From NCBI GenBank assembly GCA_002708905.1, contig PAPM01000039.1:1-64000 (forward strand): 64,000 bases of DNA. Reading direction: 5' to 3'. The DNA comes from Pseudomonadales bacterium (GTDB taxonomy: Bacteria; Pseudomonadota; Gammaproteobacteria; Pseudomonadales; Ketobacteraceae). The position numbers and the translations under genes are program-made. How positions within the stretch are numbered: position 1 is the stretch's first letter; each line of letters opens with the position of its first letter. The notes below the pieces were generated by a model, which ran no database searches, was not told the DNA's origin, and was given only the letters and a program-made list of their open reading frames with translations. Below are positions 25,994-34,961 of the stretch, piece after piece.

Positions 25994-26821
25994 ATGAAAA
26001 ACTTCAACAACAAAATTGCCCTGATCACCGGCGCCGGTTCCGGTATTGGTCAGGCCACGGCGCTGGAACTGTCCCGCCGCGGTTCAGAACTGTGGTTGGT
26101 GGACATCAACGAGGCCGGTCTGGAAGACACCGCCAAACAAATCCAGGCCAGCGGCGGGCGCTGCCATACCCGGGTGTGCAACGTCGGCTCCAGCACGGAC
26201 ATGAAAAAGCTGGCCAAACGGGTTCACGATACGCACCCTGCGCTGGATATTTTAATTAACAACGCTGGGATAGGTGTGGCCGGCCGCTTTGTGGATACGT
26301 CGCTTAAGACCTGGAACAAAGTGCTGGATGTGAATGTGAAAGGGGTGATGCTGGGTTGCCACCTGTTCGCCCCCAACATGATCAAGCAAGGCAGCGGTCA
26401 CATCGTGAATGTGGCCAGTGCAGCGGCCTTTATCGCGGCCAAGGACATGCCGGTGTATTCCATGTCCAAATCGGCGGTGCTGGGTTTCAGCGAATCCTTG
26501 CGGGCGGATTTACATGAATACGGTATTGGCGTGTCGGCGGTGTGCCCGGGCATCATCAATACTCCCATCGTGGCCAACTCGGTGTTCGAAGGCAAAATCG
26601 GCCAAAGCGACACGGTAAAAAACAAGGCTGTGGAATTTTACAAGAAACGTAATTACACCGCTGACAAAGTGGCCCTGGGCATTATCGACGCCATCGAGCA
26701 CAACCTGGCGGTGCGCCCCATCTCACCGGAAGCCTGGGCCATGTATTGGGCCAAACGCTGGGTACCCGGCGTGGTGGACTGGCTGGGGCGCAAGGATATT
26801 CCTTTTATGGCGGCAGACTGA
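25994..26821 (+). CDS. Short-chain dehydrogenase/reductase
   Basis: A 275-residue classical SDR. TGAGSGIGQA near 12-21 binds NAD(P), NNAG lies near 88, and the catalytic YSMSK is near 155. The SVCPG-type motif appears as SAVCPGIINTP. The ATG at 25994 is preferred over 25979 because GAAGGAAAG lies just upstream of it. It probably oxidises or reduces an alcohol or ketone linked to the substrate of the preceding hydrolase. The stop lies 22 bp from the convergent RND pump gene. Confidence 0.92.
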   Translation: MKNFNNKIALITGAGSGIGQATALELSRRGSELWLVDINEAGLEDTAKQIQASGGRCHTRVCNVGSSTDMKKLAKRVHDTHPALDILINNAGIGVAGRFVDTSLKTWNKVLDVNVKGVMLGCHLFAPNMIKQGSGHIVNVASAAAFIAAKDMPVYSMSKSAVLGFSESLRADLHEYGIGVSAVCPGIINTPIVANSVFEGKIGQSDTVKNKAVEFYKKRNYTADKVALGIIDAIEHNLAVRPISPEAWAMYWAKRWVPGVVDWLGRKDIPFMAAD

Positions 26822-26843
26822 TTCACTGACATGACGGCCCGGA

Positions 26844-29800
26844 TCAGGCCGTCGCAGTTTCGTACTCTGCTGCCGGTGCTTGGCGCAGCAATAACTGACA
26901 CAAGCCCGGCACCACAATCAGGGTCAACACCGTACTCATCACCAAACCGGAAATCACCGCCCAGGCCAACGGCGGCCACAAGGTGGAACTGGACAGCGCC
27001 AGTGGCAACAGTCCCAGCACTGTAGTGGCGGTGGTCAGCAAAATCGGTGCAGTGCGCTGCCGGATGGCCAGCTGCACCGCTTCCAACACAGATTTACCCC
27101 CGTGCATTTCCGTATCCACCACGTCCAACAACACGATGGCGTTGTTCACCACGATACCCACCAACGCAATCACCCCCAGCAACGACTGGAAACCAAACGG
27201 CGAGCCGGTCAACACCAAACCGGGAAGAATACCCACCGCTGCCAGTGGAATCGTGGTCAGTACCATCAGCAAACGTCGATAGGAATTAAATTCCAACAAC
27301 ATAAAAAAGATCATCACCATAATGCCGATGGGCGCGGTCTTCAGGATCGCCTTGTTGGCATTTTCGGAACCTTCCGATTCACCACCCAGGATCACATTTA
27401 CTCCCGCCGGCAACGGTTGCTCATCCAGCTTGGCAAAAAACTGTTTCAGGATCTGATTGAAGGCCGCCCCCGGTTGCAACTCGCTGTACAGGTTCACCGT
27501 AGGCACGCCGTTAAAGCGATAAATCTCGCTGTCCGCCACGGCGGCATTGATGCTGGCCATGGTTTGGATCGGGATCGGTTGCTGATCCTGGTAGAGATAC
27601 AACGCCGGCATCCGATCCAGCCCGGTATGCTCACCGGAGCGGGAACGTACGCGCATGGTAATGGGATCATTACTGTAGCGGTATTCTCCCGCATCCAGGC
27701 CCCGCACCTGACCAAAAATTTCACTGGTGATCTGCGGCCGCTGAATACCCAATTCGGCACTGCTGTAGTCGTCAATGTTCAATTGCAGTTCCGCGATGCC
27801 CGTATCCATATTGGTGCGGATGGTGCGGGTACCTTCGATGTTATACAACACCTGCAAAGCCTGGTAAGTGGCCTGAGTCAGCACGTCTTTATCCGGATGC
27901 TGCAGGCGCAATACAATCGGCGCAGGCAAAGGTGGCCCCTGTCCCAATGGTTTCGCCACCAAGGTGGCTTCCGGCATCTGGAACTTCACTTCCTGCTCAA
28001 TCCAGTCGATGATTTTACGGTTGTCGGAAAATTCATGGGTGTTCACCATCAGGCGGGCGCGATTGGGTGCATCCGGCAACGAGGATAGGTTGTAGAAAAA
28101 GCGGAACCCGGTCATACCCACCGAGCGCATTACAGAATCCACACCGTCACGCTGTATCAGTTGCTGTTCCAGGTTTTGGCTGAGTTCCGCGGTATAATCC
28201 ACCGGCGTACCCATGGGCAATTCCATGTCTATGACCAGTTGATTACGATCCGCCGAGGGAAAGAACTGCATTTTCATCAACGGTGCCATGGCGATCACCA
28301 CCACCATCAAACCCAACACTCCCAACAGGGCCCGCTTGGAATAACGCTGTTGTAACAGTACCAGTTTCTCCGCAATCCAATGACTGGCGGGCACGCCGGT
28401 TTTGTTACCGGGCTTTAACCAGTAGAACGCCACCAACGGCAGCAAAAACACCGAAATCACATAACTGGTGATCATGGCCAGCACGATCATCACCGGTATA
28501 CCGCGGGTGAAATCCGCGGTGCCGCCTTTGGATAACAGCAGAGGAATAAACGCAGCAATAGTGGTACCGGTGGAAGAAAACAACGGCATGGCCAACTGCA
28601 CAATGGATTGTTTGACCGCTTCGGCGCGAGTCAGGCCGTTACGCAGTTGCGTCTCAATGGATTCAACAATAACGATAGCGTTATCCACCAGAATGCCGAG
28701 GGAAATCACAATACCGATAACCGCCACCTGATGCAGAATGCCTCCGCCCATGTTGTAAACCGCAAGGGTGATCAAAGCAACCACCGGCAACACCAAAGCC
28801 ACCAGTAACCCCGTGCGCCAACCCAACGCCAATAACACGATTACGGCAATGATACCGGCACTGATCATTAAACTGATTTGCAGTCCATCCAGACGCGCTT
28901 TTACATAGGTTGGCTGAAAAAACGCTTCCTTGATTTCCAACGGTGCAAACATGGGCCGGATCTCATCCAGTTTTTCCCGCAACCTCTCACCGAATGCAAT
29001 GGTATCGGTTTGTCCGCGTACCGTGATGACACCCAACGACACGGCTCGCTCACCATTGTGAAACGTTTGCGCCGCCAGGGGTTCCCGCGGCTGGATGCGA
29101 ATACTGGCCAACGCGTTCAACGGTACCCGCTGGCCATTAGGCAGGGTGATCGGCAATAACGCCAGATCATTCAGCTCTTGCACATCGGATTGGGTGTTGA
29201 TACGAATAAAACGATCGCCGTTATTAATCAGGCCGCCGGGGATCAGGGCATTACGTTGCTGTAAATGCTGTACAATGGTCTGGCGGTTAATGCCCAACTG
29301 ATGCAACACGGTTTCGTCAGTGGCAATCACCAGTTCTTTCTCCGGCGCACCGTTTACTTCAATACGGGACACGCCGGGCACGGTTAACAAATGCTGTTTG
29401 ATTTCATCCGCCGCGTCTGCCAGCACAATAGGATTGTCATTCCCCATGACACTCAATACCACGGTGGGAATATCCATGCGGCGGTCATCCAGCTCGATAT
29501 CCGACACACCATCAGGAAATTCCCGTTGGGCACGCTCCATGGCTCGCCGCACCCTATCCCAGGCCGCATCGGTAGCGTAGATACGGTCTTTCAACTGAAT
29601 GGTGAAGACGGCGATATTATCGCGGGATATGGTTTCCAGCTGCTTGATTTCTTCCACCTGGGCCAGCTCTTCTTCCAACGGCTCAGTGATGAGTTTTTCA
29701 ATCTGGTTGGCGCTGGCTCCTGGGAACACCACCTTGAGAATGCCTACCCGATAGGGAAAGCTGGGATCTTCCTGGCGGGCCATGCTGCTATAGGCCACCA

Positions 29801-29876
29801 ACCCGGCTAACGCCATCAGAACGGCGAAACCGAAAACAAAACGTTGGTAGCGCGTCAGTAACCGATACAGGCTCAT
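26844..29876 (-). CDS. RND efflux transporter permease
   Basis: A 1010-residue inner-membrane proton-driven efflux permease. TM1 near 14-32 is followed by the large first periplasmic domain. TM4 contains GILVDNAIVIVE with the proton-relay aspartate (one Asp, where AcrB has two). A second periplasmic domain runs from about 550 to 850, and the VGIVVNNAIVLLD repeat near 925 mirrors TM4. This is the half of the family with shorter VexF/HAE-like sequences, not the AcrB type. Its ATG overlaps the stop of the adaptor gene by 4 bp. With the adaptor and an outer-membrane channel encoded elsewhere it should form a tripartite pump. Confidence 0.95.
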   Translation of the reverse strand: MSLYRLLTRYQRFVFGFAVLMALAGLVAYSSMARQEDPSFPYRVGILKVVFPGASANQIEKLITEPLEEELAQVEEIKQLETISRDNIAVFTIQLKDRIYATDAAWDRVRRAMERAQREFPDGVSDIELDDRRMDIPTVVLSVMGNDNPIVLADAADEIKQHLLTVPGVSRIEVNGAPEKELVIATDETVLHQLGINRQTIVQHLQQRNALIPGGLINNGDRFIRINTQSDVQELNDLALLPITLPNGQRVPLNALASIRIQPREPLAAQTFHNGERAVSLGVITVRGQTDTIAFGERLREKLDEIRPMFAPLEIKEAFFQPTYVKARLDGLQISLMISAGIIAVIVLLALGWRTGLLVALVLPVVALITLAVYNMGGGILHQVAVIGIVISLGILVDNAIVIVESIETQLRNGLTRAEAVKQSIVQLAMPLFSSTGTTIAAFIPLLLSKGGTADFTRGIPVMIVLAMITSYVISVFLLPLVAFYWLKPGNKTGVPASHWIAEKLVLLQQRYSKRALLGVLGLMVVVIAMAPLMKMQFFPSADRNQLVIDMELPMGTPVDYTAELSQNLEQQLIQRDGVDSVMRSVGMTGFRFFYNLSSLPDAPNRARLMVNTHEFSDNRKIIDWIEQEVKFQMPEATLVAKPLGQGPPLPAPIVLRLQHPDKDVLTQATYQALQVLYNIEGTRTIRTNMDTGIAELQLNIDDYSSAELGIQRPQITSEIFGQVRGLDAGEYRYSNDPITMRVRSRSGEHTGLDRMPALYLYQDQQPIPIQTMASINAAVADSEIYRFNGVPTVNLYSELQPGAAFNQILKQFFAKLDEQPLPAGVNVILGGESEGSENANKAILKTAPIGIMVMIFFMLLEFNSYRRLLMVLTTIPLAAVGILPGLVLTGSPFGFQSLLGVIALVGIVVNNAIVLLDVVDTEMHGGKSVLEAVQLAIRQRTAPILLTTATTVLGLLPLALSSSTLWPPLAWAVISGLVMSTVLTLIVVPGLCQLLLRQAPAAEYETATA

Positions 29877-30961
29877 TGCACAACCTCAACGTTGGCGCCG
29901 GGATAAAGCTGATGATTACCGGCAATCACCACCGCATCCTGAGGCTGCAACGGCCCGTTGATGACGATCTTGTCGTTGATGATCTGCAGCGGCTTAACCG
30001 GCACCAGTTCCACCTGGTTGTTGCTTGTGACCCGATACACCGCACTCTGCTGGCGACCGGTTTTGATCAGGGAGCTGGCCGGCAAAACAAACTGCCCCGC
30101 CACCGCCGATTCAAATTGAATATGCACCGTGGTGCCTGGGATCAAACCGGCATCCGCCAGTTTGACGATGACCGTGGGCAACGCACCTCGCTCACGAAAG
30201 GGTGTGACTTCATGCACTACGCCGGCAAACTTGCGATTGCCGGAAAACGGCGCCAGGACCGTTAATACATCACCGGCAGCAACGGATGCCGCAGCGCCAT
30301 CACTGACGATCACTTCAATTTCCACCTCATCAGGGTCCGCCAATTGCAACAACGGCTGGCCCACCTGAATCACTTCCCCCGGCTCCACCGGTGTTGATGT
30401 GATAACACCCGCAAAGGGTGCACGGATGGTTTGTTCCGCATCCATTTGCTGGGCCTGCATGTATTGGGATTCGGCAGCATCGGTGGCCGCCTGGGCCGCT
30501 TGTACCGCACTGCGGGCGGATTCCATCTCCTGAATGGAAGCCACCTTTTTTTCATACAGACTTTTAATCCGATCATAATCCCGCTGGGCCTGGTCCACTT
30601 GCACCCGGGCTTGCTGCCAGCGCTGTTTGGCGGCCAGCGCCTGTGGGGTGGCACCGGGGTTATAGACCTTGGCCAATACATCACCCTGCTGCACTTGCGA
30701 TCCGAGCTTTACTTCCCGCTCCAGCAGACGGCCACTCACCTGGGAACGGATGGTGACCCGGTTGGCGGCGCGAGCGGTGCCGATAAAGGTTTGGTAAAGG
30801 CTGGGAGCTTTGTCCTCAAGATAGGATACCCGTACCGGAAGTCGGTTCTGTGATGCGGGTGCCGCGGCCTGTTCCGGTGCCGTGGATTCAGAGCATGCTG
30901 CCAACGACAGCGCGGCTGTCACGCCAAGAGCAAGCAAACCTGTTTTTGTTAGTGAAATCAT
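29873..30961 (-). CDS. RND efflux periplasmic adaptor, lipoprotein
   Basis: A 362-residue membrane-fusion protein. A lipoprotein signal ends in LSLAAC near residues 17-22. A barrel-sandwich half (QVSGRLLEREVKLGSQVQQGD) leads to an alpha-helical hairpin (about 90-170) and the second half (APFAGVITSTPVEPGEVIQVG), followed by the beta-barrel domain. The ATG at 30961 has a GGCGGA ribosome binding site. The longer frame to 31003 would place 14 extra residues before the signal. The gene is co-transcribed with the permease and divergent from a TetR gene, with an operator between. Confidence 0.94.
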   Translation of the reverse strand: MISLTKTGLLALGVTAALSLAACSESTAPEQAAAPASQNRLPVRVSYLEDKAPSLYQTFIGTARAANRVTIRSQVSGRLLEREVKLGSQVQQGDVLAKVYNPGATPQALAAKQRWQQARVQVDQAQRDYDRIKSLYEKKVASIQEMESARSAVQAAQAATDAAESQYMQAQQMDAEQTIRAPFAGVITSTPVEPGEVIQVGQPLLQLADPDEVEIEVIVSDGAAASVAAGDVLTVLAPFSGNRKFAGVVHEVTPFRERGALPTVIVKLADAGLIPGTTVHIQFESAVAGQFVLPASSLIKTGRQQSAVYRVTSNNQVELVPVKPLQIINDKIVINGPLQPQDAVVIAGNHQLYPGANVEVVQ

Positions 30962-31002
30962 TGTTCCGCCTCCGGCAAACCTTAATTGACACATTGCCAA
31001 CA

Positions 31003-31037
31003 ATTGACATTTTGATAATAATTAACAAAATGTCAAT
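31003..31037. promoter_or_regulatory. Palindromic operator between the RND pump and TetR genes
   Basis: A perfect inverted repeat with 12-bp arms: ATTGACATTTTG (31003-31014) and CAAAATGTCAAT (31026-31037), spaced by 11 bp. The right arm covers the ATG of the tetR gene (31030-31032). TetR repressors commonly bind such palindromes in divergent gaps, so repression of both genes is likely. Confidence 0.75.
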
Positions 31038-31719
31038 ATTTAGACCTGAAAGTTCAGGAGCAGCCCAGTTGAGACCACGATCCAGAAACGACGAAGAGAA
31101 ACTCGAACGTCGTAACAGCATTTTGGATGCCGCCAGAAAGACAATACTTTCAAAGGGATATGAAAAAACCACCATGGATGATATCGCCCGTGCTGCCAAA
31201 TTGAGCAGAGGGCTGCTGTATGTCTATTTTAAGGATAAAGATGACATTCAAATGGGACTGGCGGTAAAGGCCGGTGAAGCTCTGTACCAGCGAATGAAAG
31301 CCGCAGTAGACGTTGCCCACAGCGGTATCGACGCCCTCAAGGGCATTGGCGAAGCCTATTACCAGTTCTATCGCCAGGACCATGAGCACTTTCAATGCCT
31401 CTGTATGCGCATGGGTATGATCAATCCCAGCCTGGACCGCAACACAGATTCCTGCACCCTGCGGGAGATGATGGCGGAGGAAGACAAAATCATGGGCCTG
31501 ATGAGCAGCTGCGTGGAACGCGGCCTGCAGGACGGCACCATTAATCCTGATAAAGTGGATAACCCCTTGCAAACTGCCATGTTCATGCGCGGTTCTCTGC
31601 ACGGCGTGATCATGCTGCAGGACACCACCGGCAGCTCCCTGTTTGATCGTACCGAACTGGATCGGGAAGAACTGATTCTCTACGCTATGCGTTTTGCATT
31701 GGAAGAACTGCGCGCCTAG
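31030..31719 (+). CDS. TetR/AcrR-family repressor of the RND pump
   Basis: A 229-residue TetR-type repressor. The N-terminal HTH is at about 28-75 (ILDAARKTILSKGYEKTTMD, then LSRGLLYVYFKDKDD). The C-terminal ligand domain carries a cysteine pair in FQCLCMRMGM near 130. The start at 31030 lies within the operator palindrome, and no good ribosome binding site precedes it. Translation could be weak or leaderless. Upstream in-frame starts exist but would run back into the adaptor gene on the other strand. The location argues for control of the divergent pump operon. Confidence 0.9.
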   Translation: MSIFRPESSGAAQLRPRSRNDEEKLERRNSILDAARKTILSKGYEKTTMDDIARAAKLSRGLLYVYFKDKDDIQMGLAVKAGEALYQRMKAAVDVAHSGIDALKGIGEAYYQFYRQDHEHFQCLCMRMGMINPSLDRNTDSCTLREMMAEEDKIMGLMSSCVERGLQDGTINPDKVDNPLQTAMFMRGSLHGVIMLQDTTGSSLFDRTELDREELILYAMRFALEELRA

Positions 31720-31758
31720 ACGCTTTTCCCTGCCTGCCCTGCTCAGTACAATGGGCTG

Positions 31759-32313
31759 ATGACCTCTACTCTTTCAGCCACACATTCGTTTTCAACCAAA
31801 CCCCTGGTCGGCGTCAGCAGCTGCCTGATGGGTATGGCTGTGCGCTACGATGGTCAACACAAATTCCAGGCCCCGTTACTGGAACTGATCGCTCCCCATG
31901 TAAGGCTACTGCCGCTGTGCCCTGAGAGTATGGCGGGCATGGGCATTCCCCGGGCGCCGGTAAATCTGATTCAGGATGGTGACGACATTCGGGCAGTGGG
32001 CAGGGATGATCCGCAACGGGATGTTACCGAACGCTTGCGCAGCATGGGCAGAATCACGGGGCGGGTGTACCCCGACTTATGTGGTTATATACTGCAAAGC
32101 CGCTCACCAAGCTGTGGCTTTCAAACCACTCCGATTTTTAATGCCGATCAATCAGAAGTAATAAATGCGCAAGGTAACGGGCTGTTCGTAATGGAATTGC
32201 TTAAGGCATTTCCTGATCTGCCGATTCTGGACGATCGACAAATGAATCACACTGAGATTAATCTATTCTTGGAGAATGTCAGGAAGCGAGCCAACAACAT
32301 CACACATGAATAA
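31759..32313 (+). CDS. DUF523-family protein
   Basis: A 184-residue DUF523 protein. Family landmarks are VGVSSCLMGMAVRYDG near 17-32, LCPESMAGMGIPR near 53-65 and SRSPSCGFQTTPIF near 112-125. The conserved cysteines (C22, C54 and C117) hint at metal or cluster binding. The function is not established. It overlaps the following AraC gene by 38 bp in another frame, so the two are probably expressed together. Confidence 0.85.
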   Translation: MTSTLSATHSFSTKPLVGVSSCLMGMAVRYDGQHKFQAPLLELIAPHVRLLPLCPESMAGMGIPRAPVNLIQDGDDIRAVGRDDPQRDVTERLRSMGRITGRVYPDLCGYILQSRSPSCGFQTTPIFNADQSEVINAQGNGLFVMELLKAFPDLPILDDRQMNHTEINLFLENVRKRANNITHE

Positions 32314-33259
32314 CAAAAATAAAACCAACGAGCCGGATTTTCTGGTGGATTGGCAAGCAGACGACATACACTCGATCGAGAGCATAGACCTGGAACAGTT
32401 GGCCAGGAAAGGGGCCTTTGAGTACTCCGGAAAACTGCGCAACGCCATGGCCTCCCTGCACACTGACACCACCCATGTGGAAGTGAGCGACCTGGATCAC
32501 CCCACTCCCATGAGCCTGACATTCACCCCCAACCGCACACTGCTGTCCGGCCTGGTGACGGCAACAGCAGAGGTGGAATACGGCTACCCTGAAGAAGGCA
32601 TTGTGCGATCTGCCACCGTCGGCAATGTACTGTTCATGCTGCCGGGACGGGAGCTGCAGGCCCGGATTACCCCCGGCCGCCTGTGTTCCGTCACCTGTTC
32701 TTTCGATAACGACTATGCCGCAACCTTTCTGGGGCCGCTGGCTACACTCACCCATGCGCAATTACATGAAGCACTGGATTTTCGCAGTTCATTGATTTCC
32801 TCGATTTTGCTGCGTCTGATGCAGGAAGCACTCGCACCGGGCGCCATCAGCCACCAAGTGGTGGACTCATTGGGCCACGCCATGCTCACCGAATGCGCCC
32901 ATTGGTTGCAGGCGCCGGAACAGGATATCAAAGGCACCTTCACGGCTCGGGAATTCCACATGATCGAGCACTATCTCGCAGGTTTGACCGGTAAAGCACC
33001 CAGCGTCGCAGACCTGTCAGCACTCTGTGGTCTCAGTGAACGCTACTTTGCCAAGCTGTTTCGGGATTTCACCGGCGTTCCCATTTCCCAATATATTAAG
33101 GCGGTACAGCTGTCCCGCGCCAAGTCCCTGTTGTTGGAGACCAGCCTGCCCCTGAAAGAGATCGCCTACCGCCTGGGGTTCAGTTCCACGGCCAATTTCA
33201 CTGCGTCTTTTCGCACCCTCACCGGCATCACACCCGGCCAGTATCGTAAAAGCCACTGA
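32276..33259 (+). CDS. AraC-family transcriptional regulator
   Basis: A 327-residue regulator with an N-terminal AraC-binding-like domain of the type that begins with a cupin-like fold (about 40-190). The C-terminal AraC HTH domain lies at about 225-325 (SVADLSALCGLSERYFAKLF and PLKEIAYRLGFSSTANFTAS). The start is uncertain. ATG 32276 lies within the end of the DUF523 gene with GGAG very close. ATG 32306 would shorten the protein by ten residues. No obvious target gene stands divergent to it, but the downstream hydrolase lipoprotein gene is a candidate. Confidence 0.88.
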   Translation: MSGSEPTTSHMNNKNKTNEPDFLVDWQADDIHSIESIDLEQLARKGAFEYSGKLRNAMASLHTDTTHVEVSDLDHPTPMSLTFTPNRTLLSGLVTATAEVEYGYPEEGIVRSATVGNVLFMLPGRELQARITPGRLCSVTCSFDNDYAATFLGPLATLTHAQLHEALDFRSSLISSILLRLMQEALAPGAISHQVVDSLGHAMLTECAHWLQAPEQDIKGTFTAREFHMIEHYLAGLTGKAPSVADLSALCGLSERYFAKLFRDFTGVPISQYIKAVQLSRAKSLLLETSLPLKEIAYRLGFSSTANFTASFRTLTGITPGQYRKSH

Positions 33260-33430
33260 GACATCCATTCTCAAATGACCCACAACGTCGCATTTCAATA
33301 GCAATAGTCGCTTATCAATAGGCTTTTGGTTTGCCCTTCCAGGCTTGGTTTTTTAAGTTAAATGAACAGAGGGGACCGCTGGCGAAAGCGGGTTCTCAAT
33401 AACAATACAAAAACCCTCCTGGAGTTCAAA

Positions 33431-34936
33431 ATGTTAATCCCAAGCATTCGATTGATCGGGCGCATAACGATGGCGGCCGCCCTTATAATGTTAACTGCCT
33501 GCCAGGGCTCAGATGCTGAAATTGAGCGGGCTCCCAAAATCGGTTTGATCTGGACAGCACCCACGCTGATTCCATTTGAAGAGGCCGGTTACGAGCTGGA
33601 AGAGTTTTTTTTCAGCGGCACCGCCAACGCCTACACCAACCGCGCACCACTCACCTCCGACGGCAAATGGGACGTGGAACCCAGCGGCGAAACCGCAACC
33701 TATAAGTCCCGCATGTTTGTCTATCGCCCCACCAACCCGTCGGACTTCAACGGCACCGTGGTGGTTGAATGGATGAACGTATCCGGTGGAATTGATACCC
33801 CCACGGAATGGATTACGGCCCACACCGAATTTATACGGCGGGGATACGCCTATGTCGCCGTATCCGCCCAGTATGTGGGCGTCGAAGGCGGCCCCATGCC
33901 GTTGCCGCGACAGGTGCCTATCTGTCTTGCCGTGAAATGTACTCACCCGCTGCGTTATGGCAGCCTGCATCACCCCGGCGACAGTTTCTCATACGATATT
34001 TTCATGAAGGCAGCAGAACTGGTACGTCACCCCAGGGTCATCAATCCACTGGGAGAATTGACAGCCGAACGCATTATTGCCACCGGGGAATCCCAGTCCG
34101 CCCATCGTCTTGTTACTTTGGTGAATGCTTTTGGTTCAAACACAGACTTGTTTGATGGCTACTTCATTCACAGTCGCCTGGGCGGAGTTCCGGAGTTGGG
34201 TGGAGGCGCTTCCGCGCCGCTGTCACAAGCACCCCAAGCTGACATTGTTCCCCCGACTTCCGTGCAACTACGGGATGACCTGAGCGTACCCATCATTAAC
34301 CTGCAAACCGAAACCGATCAGATAACCTTAGGCGCACTTAGCAGCCGTCAGGACGACAATCCTTCTTTCCGCTTGTGGGAAGTGGCCGGTACCGCCCATG
34401 CCGATCTGTACGTGGCCCGCTATGGTTTAGTGGATGATGGCGATGATGTGGTGACCGCTGAGATCAAATACCTGAAACGGGCGAACCCAATCCTGCCCCC
34501 GTGCACCGATTTTATTTCCAGCGCTCCACAACATCATTTCACAGTGAAAGCCGCCTTCCGCGCATTGAATACCTGGCTGACCGACGGCGTTGCCCCAGCC
34601 AGCTATCCGCGCTTACAGGTTAACGCCAGCCAGGACGGTTTTGAAACCGATGCTTTCGGCAACGTGCTCGGCGGAATCCGCAGCCCCTATGTGGACGCGC
34701 CCATTGCACGCCTGTCGGGATTGAATAATGCAGATCGCAACGAGGATGGTTTGTGCTTTCTCTATGGTTCCACCACCCCCCTGGACGCAACCACAGTGCA
34801 ATCACTGTATCCAACCCAGGATGATTATGTGACCGCTGTGATCCAGGCAACGGATACGGCCGTTGCAGACGGTGTTATCCTGCCGGACGATGCGCACCTG
34901 ATTATCACGGCTGCAGAAAATACGGAGCTTCCGTAG
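33431..34936 (+). CDS. Lipoprotein alpha/beta hydrolase domain protein (Abhydrolase_10-like)
   Basis: A 501-residue exported protein. The start ATG at 33431 follows GGAG and begins a lipoprotein signal ending LMLTAC-like at about residue 23. The body matches the large alpha/beta hydrolase domain family often annotated as PF20091-like. It has EWMNVSGGIDTP near 113-124, the nucleophile-type GESQSAHRLVT near 222-232 (serine in GESQS) and a late histidine in AGTAHAD. An upstream ATG at 33362 would place the signal internally and is rejected. It is probably anchored in the outer or inner membrane and acts on an ester or hydroxy-acid substrate that is unknown. Confidence 0.82.
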   Translation: MLIPSIRLIGRITMAAALIMLTACQGSDAEIERAPKIGLIWTAPTLIPFEEAGYELEEFFFSGTANAYTNRAPLTSDGKWDVEPSGETATYKSRMFVYRPTNPSDFNGTVVVEWMNVSGGIDTPTEWITAHTEFIRRGYAYVAVSAQYVGVEGGPMPLPRQVPICLAVKCTHPLRYGSLHHPGDSFSYDIFMKAAELVRHPRVINPLGELTAERIIATGESQSAHRLVTLVNAFGSNTDLFDGYFIHSRLGGVPELGGGASAPLSQAPQADIVPPTSVQLRDDLSVPIINLQTETDQITLGALSSRQDDNPSFRLWEVAGTAHADLYVARYGLVDDGDDVVTAEIKYLKRANPILPPCTDFISSAPQHHFTVKAAFRALNTWLTDGVAPASYPRLQVNASQDGFETDAFGNVLGGIRSPYVDAPIARLSGLNNADRNEDGLCFLYGSTTPLDATTVQSLYPTQDDYVTAVIQATDTAVADGVILPDDAHLIITAAENTELP

Positions 34937-34961
34937 AACTCAGTTCTGGTGTCCGAGCCGA

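Noticed and set aside
27102-28088. Long plus-strand ORF opposite the RND permease
   Set aside because: It is a shadow frame of the permease gene, rich in histidine, arginine and glutamine as antisense frames often are. The permease has full family motifs on the other strand.
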